Shown here: in pieces, positions 43,700 to 51,972 of the stretch
Numbering within the stretch: position 1 is the stretch's first letter
Layout: every line of letters begins with the position of its first letter
Source: Sporosarcina sp. FSL K6-1508
GTDB taxonomy: Bacteria > Bacillota > Bacilli > Bacillales_A > Planococcaceae
Direction: 5' to 3'
Assembly (NCBI RefSeq): GCF_038007465.1
Contig: NZ_JBBOXF010000001.1
Location: forward strand, 310,001 to 374,000
Length of the DNA stretch: 64,000 nt
Notes under the pieces: generated by a model
The model's database searches: none
What the model saw: only the letters and a program-made list of their open reading frames with translations
Told to the model about the DNA's origin: nothing
Made by a program: the position numbers and the translations under genes

Positions 43700-44281
43700 T
43701 TAGTCCTCCTTTTTCTTATCCGTTTTGAACACTTTCGCACTTCTTACGTATTCGTTATCCGGTACGTTAACCCGAGAATTCGCAATACGTGCTGCAACAA
43801 AAAGATAATCGGAAAGCCGGTTCAAATAACGTTGAACTACTGACGGCACATCTTCTTCCGCTTTTAAAAGCGTTACCGTCTGGCGTTCCGCGCGTCTAGC
43901 GACAGTCCGTGCAATGTGAAGTGTTGCGGCAGCAGGTGATCCACCTGGTAAGATGAATTTCTCTAATGGCGGTGCTTCTTCCATTAGCACATCAATTCGT
44001 TGTTCAAGCACTTCAACCGGTTCTTCAGACAATTTATAATGACGTTCTTTCATAACGTTTGCAAGGTCGCCACCGCCATCGAACAATTCGTTTTGAATGG
44101 CTTCCAAATCTGCCAGTATATCTGCAAAAATTGCAGGATCCAGTTCTGTCATTGCTTTACCGACGAATGAATTCAATTCATCCATCGTTCCATATGCTTC
44201 AACACGAAGGCTGTCTTTGTCGACACGCCCTCCTATTAAACTTGTTTTCCCTTTATCCCCTGTACGTGTGTAAATTTTCAT
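43700..44281 (-). CDS. pduO: PduO-type cob(I)alamin adenosyltransferase
   Basis: Transfers the adenosyl group of ATP to corrinoid, giving the adenosyl form needed by IcmF and by the salvage enzymes. 193 residues: N-terminal ATP motif MKIYTRTGDKGKTSLIGG, YGTMDELNSF, and the C-terminal ARTVARRAERQ and LNRLSDYLFVAAR helices. ATG 44281 overlaps the preceding stop codon by one base (TAATG). Confidence 0.94.
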   Translation of the reverse strand: MKIYTRTGDKGKTSLIGGRVDKDSLRVEAYGTMDELNSFVGKAMTELDPAIFADILADLEAIQNELFDGGGDLANVMKERHYKLSEEPVEVLEQRIDVLMEEAPPLEKFILPGGSPAAATLHIARTVARRAERQTVTLLKAEEDVPSVVQRYLNRLSDYLFVAARIANSRVNVPDNEYVRSAKVFKTDKKKED

Positions 44282-44709
44282 TATTGTTCTCCCCTTTTCT
44301 TCACTGTTTTTGCAAGGCCATACCAAATCCTGGTCACTTCATCCGCTTCCGCCATCAGACACTGATAGAGCCGCCCGCAAGTATCGCGCAACTTTCGTTG
44401 TTCCGCATCTACCGGAACAATCCCACGTCCGATATCCGTCAAAATAAAAATGACATTTCGACCAGCAATTCCCTCCATCACATAAGCAATCGCCGCTTCC
44501 TCCGGCAAATTTGTCTCACTAAGCCACTCTTCAATCCCAGCAACCACAATTGTCTGAATAGTTCCGGAATTGTATGGGTGACTGTCACCCTTACAATTCA
44601 ACAATAAATTTCCTTCTATCCATTGTACGTTGTGTTTTCCTTGTTTCGTCAGCTGTTTTTTTACGAATTCTCGTTTGCCGTTATGGGCACCGCCGATATA
44701 GATGTGCAC
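44281..44709 (-). CDS. Short CobU-like protein (degenerate)
   Basis: 142 residues related to the CobU kinase/guanylyltransferase family but shorter. The N-terminal loop reads IGGAHNGKREF, where the expected S/T after the lysine is R, so nucleotide binding may be weak. VIFILTDIGRGIVPVDAEQRKLRD resembles the CobU segment near its active site. A palindromic repeat is embedded in the coding sequence (44568-44598, giving CKGDSHPYNSG). A full CobU domain exists in the fusion at 46827, so this copy may have another role. Confidence 0.7.
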   Translation of the reverse strand: MHIYIGGAHNGKREFVKKQLTKQGKHNVQWIEGNLLLNCKGDSHPYNSGTIQTIVVAGIEEWLSETNLPEEAAIAYVMEGIAGRNVIFILTDIGRGIVPVDAEQRKLRDTCGRLYQCLMAEADEVTRIWYGLAKTVKKRGEQ

Positions 44710-45260
44710 ACTTTTCCCTCCTTGAATGCTAGATCACTTTCCCATTCAAGCCTGTAGCCACTTCCGTGGGGTGTAACCCAGGACCAGAAATCCTTTTCTA
44801 CTGGTGAAAACTTTGTCAGGACTACGCGGATGGGTCCTCCATGTGTCACGACAACCGCCTTGTTTGGAAGTTGGTTGAGCGCGGTTAGTACGCGCGCTTC
44901 CAAGTCTTTCAAGTTTTCACCACCAGTTGGTGCAAATATATATGGATTATCAAGCCATTTTCTATAGTCTTTATTCTGTTCAAGCTCCGCATATGTTTTC
45001 CCTTCAAAATCGCCAAAATTACATTCACGCCAACTGGCATCTGCTTGAAATGTAGCGTGTGGAAAATAGCGTGCAGCACTTTGTCTTGAACGGAGTAGAT
45101 CGCTTCCGTAAACGAATTGTATGGGTGACAGGCACTCGAACAATTCCAACACTTCTACTGGTTCCAAAATTGGTTCATCCGTCCAACCAATGTATTTCCG
45201 TTCTTTATTCCCCGCGGTGGGAAGATGTCGGATTAGATAAAGCACAAAACTGTTAGCCAT
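44661..45260 (-). CDS. Histidine phosphatase, probable alpha-ribazole phosphatase (CobC-like)
   Basis: 199 residues of the phosphoglycerate-mutase-like family: phospho-histidine motif YLIRHLPTAGN at the start, ECNFGDFEGKTYAELE, and the second histidine in VVTHGGPIRVV. In this operon it would remove the phosphate from adenosylcobalamin phosphate or alpha-ribazole phosphate. It overlaps cobS (28 bp) and the CobU-like gene (49 bp). A decayed palindromic repeat lies inside the gene (about 45114-45146). Confidence 0.82.
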   Translation of the reverse strand: MANSFVLYLIRHLPTAGNKERKYIGWTDEPILEPVEVLELFECLSPIQFVYGSDLLRSRQSAARYFPHATFQADASWRECNFGDFEGKTYAELEQNKDYRKWLDNPYIFAPTGGENLKDLEARVLTALNQLPNKAVVVTHGGPIRVVLTKFSPVEKDFWSWVTPHGSGYRLEWESDLAFKEGKVCTSISAVPITANENS

Positions 45261-45997
45261 AACAACGCCTCCAAGCCTTCAATGAATGCACCGCATAAAT
45301 CACCTGTGACACCTCCGAAATGTTTCAACGTCCAGTTACGGAACGTCACTAGTGCAACTGCGAGCAGAACCGTTAGCACCACAGGAATGAGTACACTTTT
45401 CAATAAAAATCCTATCGCAAATAAAATCGCCGCACTGCTAATTAATGTCCAACCCACGACTACATTTGCTGAAATTTTTTCTTTGAAAAAGTGGGCGATT
45501 CCTTTGTCCTTTGCAAGACGTACCTTTGAGAAATACAGGTTCATAGTAGCTCTTGCCAGGAAAGGGATTGCGATGTATAACGCACTATTTCCAGTACCGC
45601 GCATCAGAATTTCATTGAACAAAGCAATTTTTACGATGATGAGTAGAACAAGCGCCATCGTTCCGAATGCACCAAGCCGTGGATCCTCTAGAATTTCGAG
45701 TCGCCTTTTGCGGTCTTTGTATGAAAAGAACGCATCGCCCGTATCTGCCCAGCCATCCAGGTGCAAACCACCAGTCAGAAAGATACCAGTCAAAACAATG
45801 AACACTGCGGTGAGAAGCGTTCCGAAGTTCACCACGTTCAACAAGAGTTCAGACACACCGTACATCGCAAGCCCTATCGCCGCTCCAACGAAAGGAAGCG
45901 CCACATACATTGCCGTCACTTCTCTTCGGCCAAGAGGCAATTCCTTTCGAATAGGAATTGCGGTGAAAAATTGCATAGCCAGCAACAATCCATTCAT
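45233..45997 (-). CDS. cobS: Adenosylcobinamide-GDP ribazoletransferase
   Basis: Integral membrane enzyme joining AdoCbi-GDP with alpha-ribazole (phosphate), the last assembly step of B12. 254 residues starting MNGLLLAMQFFTAIPIRKEL, with the metal-binding GGLHLDGWADTGDAFFS and several membrane helices. Its ATG overlaps the stop of the short cbiP gene (ATGA). Confidence 0.93.
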   Translation of the reverse strand: MNGLLLAMQFFTAIPIRKELPLGRREVTAMYVALPFVGAAIGLAMYGVSELLLNVVNFGTLLTAVFIVLTGIFLTGGLHLDGWADTGDAFFSYKDRKRRLEILEDPRLGAFGTMALVLLIIVKIALFNEILMRGTGNSALYIAIPFLARATMNLYFSKVRLAKDKGIAHFFKEKISANVVVGWTLISSAAILFAIGFLLKSVLIPVVLTVLLAVALVTFRNWTLKHFGGVTGDLCGAFIEGLEALLWLTVLCFI

Positions 45998-46830
45998 TTC
46001 ATCTCTCCGGGAGACGCCAAAATTTCTTTTATAAGCAGCCAGTTGAGATTCGCTTTGACATGTTTTGCCCACACATCGTAGACGTCAACTCCTGCTGGCG
46101 CTTCCGTAACCGGTCGGTCCATATCTTCCTCTTCAATGCCGTGATCAACTTTATAAGGGATAACGCCTGCAACTGGAATGCCAGTGTACGATTCGATAAA
46201 TTCAATACCTTCTTGAAATAAAGAAACGTCACCATGGAATTTATTGATAATAATGGCTTTGACACGTTTTCGATGCTCGGGTGGTAAAAGTTGCAACGTG
46301 CCAACAATCGAAGCAATAGCGCCGCCGCGATCAATATCCGCTACTAAAACTGCTGACACATCCGCGATTTCTGCCACTCGCATATTAACAATTTCTCTGT
46401 CGTTAAGATTCACTTCCGCTGGACTTCCTGCACCTTCGATAATAACCGTTTCGTACGTTTCTGCCAGTTTGACAAGAGATGTTTTAATCGCCTCAATTCC
46501 GCGCGTGAAAAACTGTTCACGGTACGCCATTCCTGCTATTGGACCAAACCTCTCACCGAAAAAAAGCACTTCCGATTTCATGTTTGCAACTGGTTTCAGC
46601 AAAATAGGATTCATATAAATCGATGGTTTCGTTCTAGCGGCCTGTGCTTGAATGAATTGCGCTCGACTCATTTCTTCACCATTTTCCGTTGTCGCTGAAA
46701 AACCAGACATGTTTTGCGATTTGAAGGGGGTTACGCGTACGCCTTCGTCGGATAAAATACGGCACAACGCTGTACAAATCAGTGTTTTCCCAGAATCCGA
46801 TGCCGTTCCTAACACAATCAGTCCATTCAT
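45994..46830 (-). CDS. cbiP: Cobyric acid synthase-like protein lacking the glutaminase domain
   Basis: 278 residues against about 500 for CbiP/CobQ. The ATP-dependent synthetase domain looks complete: GTASDSGKTLICTAL, PFKSQNMSG, IIEGAGSPAEVNL, VADIDRGGAIAS and IINKFHGD. After residue about 235 the class I glutaminase domain is absent; the protein ends with YDVWAKHVKANLNW, which resembles the last helix of full-length CbiP. Overlaps of 4 bp with both neighbours show the gene is compact, not interrupted. Activity with ammonia or with a separate glutaminase is possible but unproven. Confidence 0.85.
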   Translation of the reverse strand: MNGLIVLGTASDSGKTLICTALCRILSDEGVRVTPFKSQNMSGFSATTENGEEMSRAQFIQAQAARTKPSIYMNPILLKPVANMKSEVLFFGERFGPIAGMAYREQFFTRGIEAIKTSLVKLAETYETVIIEGAGSPAEVNLNDREIVNMRVAEIADVSAVLVADIDRGGAIASIVGTLQLLPPEHRKRVKAIIINKFHGDVSLFQEGIEFIESYTGIPVAGVIPYKVDHGIEEEDMDRPVTEAPAGVDVYDVWAKHVKANLNWLLIKEILASPGEMK

Positions 46831-48560
46831 TGCGTTACCTCCTGCCGTTCATTTTTCCATACGATTGGGATTCCGTAATCCATTTCAATTGCTGTGCTAG
46901 CTTTTTTGACAAGTACTTGGTGAATACGGCCAATCCATTTACTGTAGATTTCCGTTTCAGCATATTCAGATGGCAGTTCGTCAAGGACTTCATTCGAAAC
47001 AATAACAAGATGGGCAGCTAACGATACTAGCGCGTCAATCGTTGTGTACAACTGTGTTTCTTTCAGTTCCATACACCCCGGTTGTTCGATACAGGGTTTT
47101 CCTGACTCCCAACCCATGTATAACTCATTTGCCAGCCATGTCGTTAGGCAATCCCACAAGATATAGTCCCCTTGTTGAATGAAGGACAATGCCTCTTCTA
47201 ACTTGACGGGTTGTTCAAGGGTCGTCCAACTATCGGTGGAACGATCAGATTTGTGACGTTCAATACGTACCTGCATTTCAGAATCCGTCGCGACGCCGGA
47301 GGCAATGTAAACAAGCCGCCCTCCATTTTCACGCACTTCATCAACAAGCAGTTTCTCCGCATACGAACTTTTTCCACTCCGAACCCCACCACTGATGAAC
47401 GTCAATTTCTCCGATGGAGTTGTCTGAATAGTGTCTAATTTGACTTGGTGACTGTCACCCAACCAACCCAACCGCTGACCCGAGTACTGCCCGAACCACT
47501 TTTCCAGTTCGTTTCGAAGCACTGCCATGTCTGCAGTGTTTTTCATGCCAATCCGGAGCCATCTGCCATCCATGCCTCGGAAGTTTTGTGAATGGCGGAG
47601 GACGATGCCACGCGCGAGCATATCACTGTACAGTTTGTTGGCGTCACGGCCGGCGCCCAGTGTGAATGAGATGAAATTCGTAACAGAATCCGTAACAATG
47701 CAGCCATGGTCCGTTAAGAACCGTGTCATCTTTTTGCGTTCACCGTTACTGTGCTGAATTGCCTGTTCTCGATATCGCTCTTCCTGTAAGCACGCTACGC
47801 CAATGTGTGCCGCTAAACCGTTAACGTTCCAATGCGGTGCGAGTGCTTTTATCCCCTCAATGATCGATGGATGTGCTGCGATATACCCGAGGCGTATTCC
47901 CGGAATGGCGTACATTTTTGTCATGGAACGAATGATGATGACGTGCGGATTATTCGTTATATCTGCAATGAAGGACAGTGATTCATCAACAAAATCGATA
48001 AAGGCCTCATCTAAAACAATCTCGCAACCGACTTCAGCACCGTGTTGGATAATAACATTCAAGTCCGCTCGTGCAGGCATTATTCCAGTCGGGTTATTTG
48101 GTGTACAAAGATAAAGGACTGCTGCCGAGTTCATTGCATCGAGCAACTCTTCCAGCGGCAATTTAAAACCATCTTTTTCCGACGCAAAAACGCGAACAAT
48201 TTCCACATCCTTCGCCAAGAGCGTCGCTTCGTATTCTGAAAACGTTGGGTGCACGACAATCGCACACTTTCCGCGGTAGCGCTCTGCCAAAAGTGCCAGC
48301 AGTTCTGCCGCCCCGTTCCCCGCGAATAAACTAGCTGGTGAAATACTATGGTAATCGGCCACCGCGGACAAAAACGGCTCCCCTTCCGGATTTGGATAAG
48401 TTCTGAGCTTTGACAGCAAACTTGGCCACATCTGAGTAATCGCATCAGGAGGTCCTGCTGGATTAACATTTTCACTAAAATCCAGCAATTGTGTTGGCTG
48501 TGCTATCCCCAGTTTGGAATAAACATCGTTTGGGTTTGCGCCATGTTCAGGCAACTTCAT
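46827..48560 (-). CDS. Fusion of CobD-type aminotransferase/decarboxylase and CobU
   Basis: 577 residues. The N-terminal part (1 to about 385) is a PLP fold-type I enzyme related to threonine-phosphate decarboxylase: DFSENVNPAGPP, CTPNNPTGIMPA, LDEAFIDF and the PLP lysine in SMTKMYAIPGIRLGYI. The C-terminal part (from about 395) is CobU: ISGGVRSGKSSYAE (P-loop), RIERHKSDRSTDSW and WDCLTTWLANE. Together they make aminopropanol phosphate and activate cobinamide with GTP. The linker carries a palindromic repeat (about 47443-47463). ATG 48560 has GGAGTGG upstream. Confidence 0.88.
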   Translation of the reverse strand: MKLPEHGANPNDVYSKLGIAQPTQLLDFSENVNPAGPPDAITQMWPSLLSKLRTYPNPEGEPFLSAVADYHSISPASLFAGNGAAELLALLAERYRGKCAIVVHPTFSEYEATLLAKDVEIVRVFASEKDGFKLPLEELLDAMNSAAVLYLCTPNNPTGIMPARADLNVIIQHGAEVGCEIVLDEAFIDFVDESLSFIADITNNPHVIIIRSMTKMYAIPGIRLGYIAAHPSIIEGIKALAPHWNVNGLAAHIGVACLQEERYREQAIQHSNGERKKMTRFLTDHGCIVTDSVTNFISFTLGAGRDANKLYSDMLARGIVLRHSQNFRGMDGRWLRIGMKNTADMAVLRNELEKWFGQYSGQRLGWLGDSHQVKLDTIQTTPSEKLTFISGGVRSGKSSYAEKLLVDEVRENGGRLVYIASGVATDSEMQVRIERHKSDRSTDSWTTLEQPVKLEEALSFIQQGDYILWDCLTTWLANELYMGWESGKPCIEQPGCMELKETQLYTTIDALVSLAAHLVIVSNEVLDELPSEYAETEIYSKWIGRIHQVLVKKASTAIEMDYGIPIVWKNERQEVTQ

Positions 48561-49515
48561 AAAAAGCCACTCCAATCACTGTTAGTACAAGCCAGAAAAT
48601 AAACGCGATGCTATGCATCTGTGTAATGGTTTGTTTAATATGTATGGCGGTTAGCGGGGTGTTACCTGGACCAAGCTCAGGACGTTTCGATACGATTCCA
48701 CGGTATGTACTTGTTCCGCCCAGCGTAACGCCAAGTTGCCAAGCCGTCGCTGCTTCCAAAAAGCCACTGTTCGGACTTGGATGATTTCTTGCGTCTTTGC
48801 TCCAACCAGTGAACCGTTTCCATAAGGAAATTCCGCCTTTATTTGGCGCATATAAAATAATAAGAAAACCTGTTATGCGTGCTGGTATGAAATTCAGGAT
48901 ATCATCCGCACGTGCAGAAAACTTACCGAACTTGTCGTAACGTTCGTCTTTGTAACCAACCATCGAATCAAGTGTATTCACTGCTTTGTACATCCAAAGA
49001 CCGGGCGCTCCTAGCAGAAAAGCCCAAAATAGTGGCGATGTGATGCCATCTGAAATATTTTCCGACACTGTTTCAACTGTCCCGCGTACAATGCCGCTTT
49101 CTTTCAATTTTTCGGTATCACGGCCAACAATCCATGACAGTTTCGTTCGCGCAGCAGGTAAATCTTTTGCAGCGAGCGGTCGATAGACGTCAAGCGCGGC
49201 ATCGCGTAAACTTTTTTGGGCAAGCCCGATGGCGATGAGAATTCCTTCCACAAGAATCCCAGCATAGATACTGTATTGATAAGCCAGACCGACTAAAGAA
49301 AATACAATGATCAACACAATTCCGACTGTGGTGAAGAGGATAAACGCCCCTTTCAACGTTCGGAACCTTCCTTTATTCAAAACCGCGGTCAATTTTGAGA
49401 TGAACGTTCCGATCCAGCGGACTGGATGAGGCCAGTTCGGTGGATCGCCAATAATCCTATCAATCAGAAAACCAAATGCGATGGCGATAAAATGTGCAGG
49501 AATCAAGTTGTCCAC
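48547..49515 (-). CDS. cbiB: Adenosylcobinamide-phosphate synthase (CbiB/CobD)
   Basis: Membrane protein attaching aminopropanol phosphate to cobyric acid. 322 residues with FGFLIDRIIGDPPNWPHPVRWIG at the N-terminus, SENISDGITSPLFWA, and VNTLDSMVGYKDERY, all CbiB hallmarks. The start is GTG 49515 or TTG 49506, the latter 8 nt after AAGGGG. Overlaps the CbiZ reading frame and the next gene. It re-uses the cobyric acid produced by CbiZ. Confidence 0.92.
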   Translation of the reverse strand: MDNLIPAHFIAIAFGFLIDRIIGDPPNWPHPVRWIGTFISKLTAVLNKGRFRTLKGAFILFTTVGIVLIIVFSLVGLAYQYSIYAGILVEGILIAIGLAQKSLRDAALDVYRPLAAKDLPAARTKLSWIVGRDTEKLKESGIVRGTVETVSENISDGITSPLFWAFLLGAPGLWMYKAVNTLDSMVGYKDERYDKFGKFSARADDILNFIPARITGFLIILYAPNKGGISLWKRFTGWSKDARNHPSPNSGFLEAATAWQLGVTLGGTSTYRGIVSKRPELGPGNTPLTAIHIKQTITQMHSIAFIFWLVLTVIGVAFYEVA

Positions 49516-50975
49516 CCCTTCGCTTTCTTGTATACACGGATTGCCCGCACCGTACAGTCATAAACCCCGTGGCCAATCAATTTGCCGAGCGGAGTAATAG
49601 GTCCAGCATAAGGAAGTATTTCCCCCTGCTGTGTCGCCGCGACAAGCAGGCTGTCCGTCGACGTGCCCGTCGCAATGGTACCGGTTAGTGGATCTAGTAT
49701 TGATTCCGTTTGCAGCGCTTTCGTTTTCGCTTCTGTTGCCGTTATCATTGCTTGAATAAATGCTTCATCAGGCAATTGACCGTTGACGATAACCCATGTA
49801 TTGATCGTACCGACACGAGGTTTTTGGTCACGCGTGAGTACTTGCGACACATCGACTGCATTGCCGACCCCCGCCGTTACCGCAATCAATACGGTCCCGA
49901 AGTCGCCTGTATATTCTTCAACTTCCGCGTGTTCTGTTGTGACGGCGGTCATCATACCGACCGTGTCTGTCAAATGAAATCCTTGTTGCTCTAGATAGGA
50001 AGCCATTTCTGCTTTAACATCGTCGCAATTGTAATCAGCATCAACATGCCGATTGACAAACGACCGATACCAACCAGTTCCTGCGTTATGAACTGCAGAA
50101 GATAACGTTTTCAGTGGATAGTGTGTTGTCAGTGCAACATAGTCTGATGACACGGAAAAATCCTCTTTTTTAACTGTGAACGCCTTCTTTTCCTCTTTCG
50201 TGTCCGGCAGTAGCGTAATCTGAGGCTTTGGCAATTCAGGATGCGACTGTGATTTGACACACGCACCGTAAACAGATTGGATTGCCTCTTCCCTCACAAC
50301 ATCTTGCGGTACACCTATTTTCGCAATTCGCCCTTTATCCATCAAGAGAAGTCGGTCGCAGTATAAAGAAGCCAAATTGATATCGTGAAACACCGAAATA
50401 ACTGTGAGTCCTTTGTCAATTGCCTGTTGACGAATCGTATCGAGCAATTGTTGCTGGTGAGCGATATCCAAGTGATTTGTCGGTTCATCGAGCAATAAAA
50501 TCGGAGCTTCCTGAGCAAGGGCCTGTGCAACGAATACGCGCTGCTGTTCGCCACCTGATAGTAGTTCTATCTGGTTTTCAGCATAGCGCGTGATTGACAT
50601 ACTGTTTATCGCATCAGTGACGGCACGCTCGTCTTCAGCTGACCAAGATGAAAATAGTCCTGATTGGTGCGGATATCGCCCGAGTTCTACCGTTTCACGA
50701 ACAGAGTGGGAAAATGCATGTGCATGGAGTTGCGGCAAGACGGCTACCTTTTTAGCGAATTCTTTTTGTGAATAGCTGGACGCGTCTTGCCCATCAATTG
50801 TAACTGTGCCTGTATCCTTCGGGAGGATGCCTGAAATAATTTTCAATAGCGTGGATTTACCACTGCCATTTGGACCAAGTATGCCGAGCACTTCGCCTTT
50901 ATTGACATTGAATGTCACTGCCTTCACGATGGGTTCTTTTCCATAACCGCCAGAAATATTTTCGACTTGTAACAT
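49503..50975 (-). CDS. Fusion of BtuD ABC ATPase and adenosylcobinamide amidohydrolase CbiZ
   Basis: 490 residues. Residues 1-255 are an ABC ATPase of the siderophore/B12 importer type: Walker A GPNGSGKST (34-42), signature LLSGGEQQR near 137, Walker B ILLLDEPTNHLD. From about 270 the chain is CbiZ, which removes the aminopropanol tail of adenosylcobinamide, with VGMMTAVTTEH, AVTAGVGNAVD and GTINTWVIV. Import and remodelling of corrinoids are thus joined in one polypeptide. ATG 50975 follows AAGGGGGAA, 1 bp after btuC. Confidence 0.9.
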   Translation of the reverse strand: MLQVENISGGYGKEPIVKAVTFNVNKGEVLGILGPNGSGKSTLLKIISGILPKDTGTVTIDGQDASSYSQKEFAKKVAVLPQLHAHAFSHSVRETVELGRYPHQSGLFSSWSAEDERAVTDAINSMSITRYAENQIELLSGGEQQRVFVAQALAQEAPILLLDEPTNHLDIAHQQQLLDTIRQQAIDKGLTVISVFHDINLASLYCDRLLLMDKGRIAKIGVPQDVVREEAIQSVYGACVKSQSHPELPKPQITLLPDTKEEKKAFTVKKEDFSVSSDYVALTTHYPLKTLSSAVHNAGTGWYRSFVNRHVDADYNCDDVKAEMASYLEQQGFHLTDTVGMMTAVTTEHAEVEEYTGDFGTVLIAVTAGVGNAVDVSQVLTRDQKPRVGTINTWVIVNGQLPDEAFIQAMITATEAKTKALQTESILDPLTGTIATGTSTDSLLVAATQQGEILPYAGPITPLGKLIGHGVYDCTVRAIRVYKKAKGWTT

Positions 50976-50976
50976 A

Positions 50977-51972
50977 TCACATTCCCCCTTTCCTTCGTTG
51001 TTTGTAGAAGATGAAAGCGAAGACCGGCGCACCGATAAATGCCGTGATGACGCCTACTGGGAGTTCAGTTGGCGATATGATTGTCCGTGCAATCAAGTCA
51101 CAAATGATGAGCAATGTCGCACCGTTCATAAACGATAGTGTAAGGAGATGACGATGATCTGATCCCCATAGGAGCCGCGTCATATGCGGAACGACTAGAC
51201 CGACAAAACCGATCGTACCGGATACTGCGACGGCAGAACCTGTAAGGATGGATCCGCCAATCAAGATGCTGAATTTACGACGCTTCACATTGACACCTAG
51301 ATGATGTGCCCGTTCTTCTCCAAACAGCATCGCATTTAATTCACGGCGATTTAGCCATAGCATGAATGAACCTACGATAACGAATGGCAAAATCATCGTA
51401 ATATAATTCCACCCCCGCATCGATACGCTGCCGAGTAGCCAACCAATAATTTGGCGCAACTCTTCCCCTGTGAGCGCTATCATAAGTGACAAGACAGAGC
51501 CGAGGAATGAACCGAAAATGATTCCAGTCAAAATAATTGTTTCCATTCTCATCGCGCGGTCAACGAGGCGTGCGAATCCAAGAACCAAGAACATTGTTAA
51601 TGCGGCGCCGACCATGCTGAATATAGGAAGCGTATAAGTGCCTAGAAATGGAATGGAAATACCAAAAAAGAGCGTCATAACAGCACCGACCGAGGCGCCG
51701 GATGACACTCCGAGGGTGTAGGGATCAGCAAGCGGATTTTTCAATAACCCTTGAAAAGCCGCACCGGAAATTGCGAGCGATGCACCGACTAGGCCGGCCA
51801 GCACAACACGCGGCATACGAATCTTCCACAATATGTTGGTTGCTGTTGCATCTGCTCCCGCATTCCATAACGTACTGATCGGTATTTTCACAGAACCAAT
51901 CGACACACCGAGCCATACCGCCACAATCAGTGCAGCGGCGGAAACGATGTAGGCAACGCTAGATTTACTCAC
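50977..51972 (-). CDS. btuC: Cobalamin ABC transporter permease
   Basis: 331-residue FecCD-family permease with about ten membrane helices. Conserved stretches include KIRMPRVVLAGLVGASLAISG, GFVGLVVPHMTRLLWG and the C-terminal ELPVGVITAFIGAPVFAF. It starts 8 bp inside the end of btuF. Cobalamin specificity is inferred from the riboswitch and neighbours; sequence alone would also fit a siderophore permease. Confidence 0.92.
   Translation of the reverse strand: MSKSSVAYIVSAAALIVAVWLGVSIGSVKIPISTLWNAGADATATNILWKIRMPRVVLAGLVGASLAISGAAFQGLLKNPLADPYTLGVSSGASVGAVMTLFFGISIPFLGTYTLPIFSMVGAALTMFLVLGFARLVDRAMRMETIILTGIIFGSFLGSVLSLMIALTGEELRQIIGWLLGSVSMRGWNYITMILPFVIVGSFMLWLNRRELNAMLFGEERAHHLGVNVKRRKFSILIGGSILTGSAVAVSGTIGFVGLVVPHMTRLLWGSDHRHLLTLSFMNGATLLIICDLIARTIISPTELPVGVITAFIGAPVFAFIFYKQRRKGGM

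Noticed and set aside
45282..46034. 250-codon plus-strand frame
   Set aside because: Antisense of cobS; the minus-strand frame has clear CobS motifs and operon overlaps.
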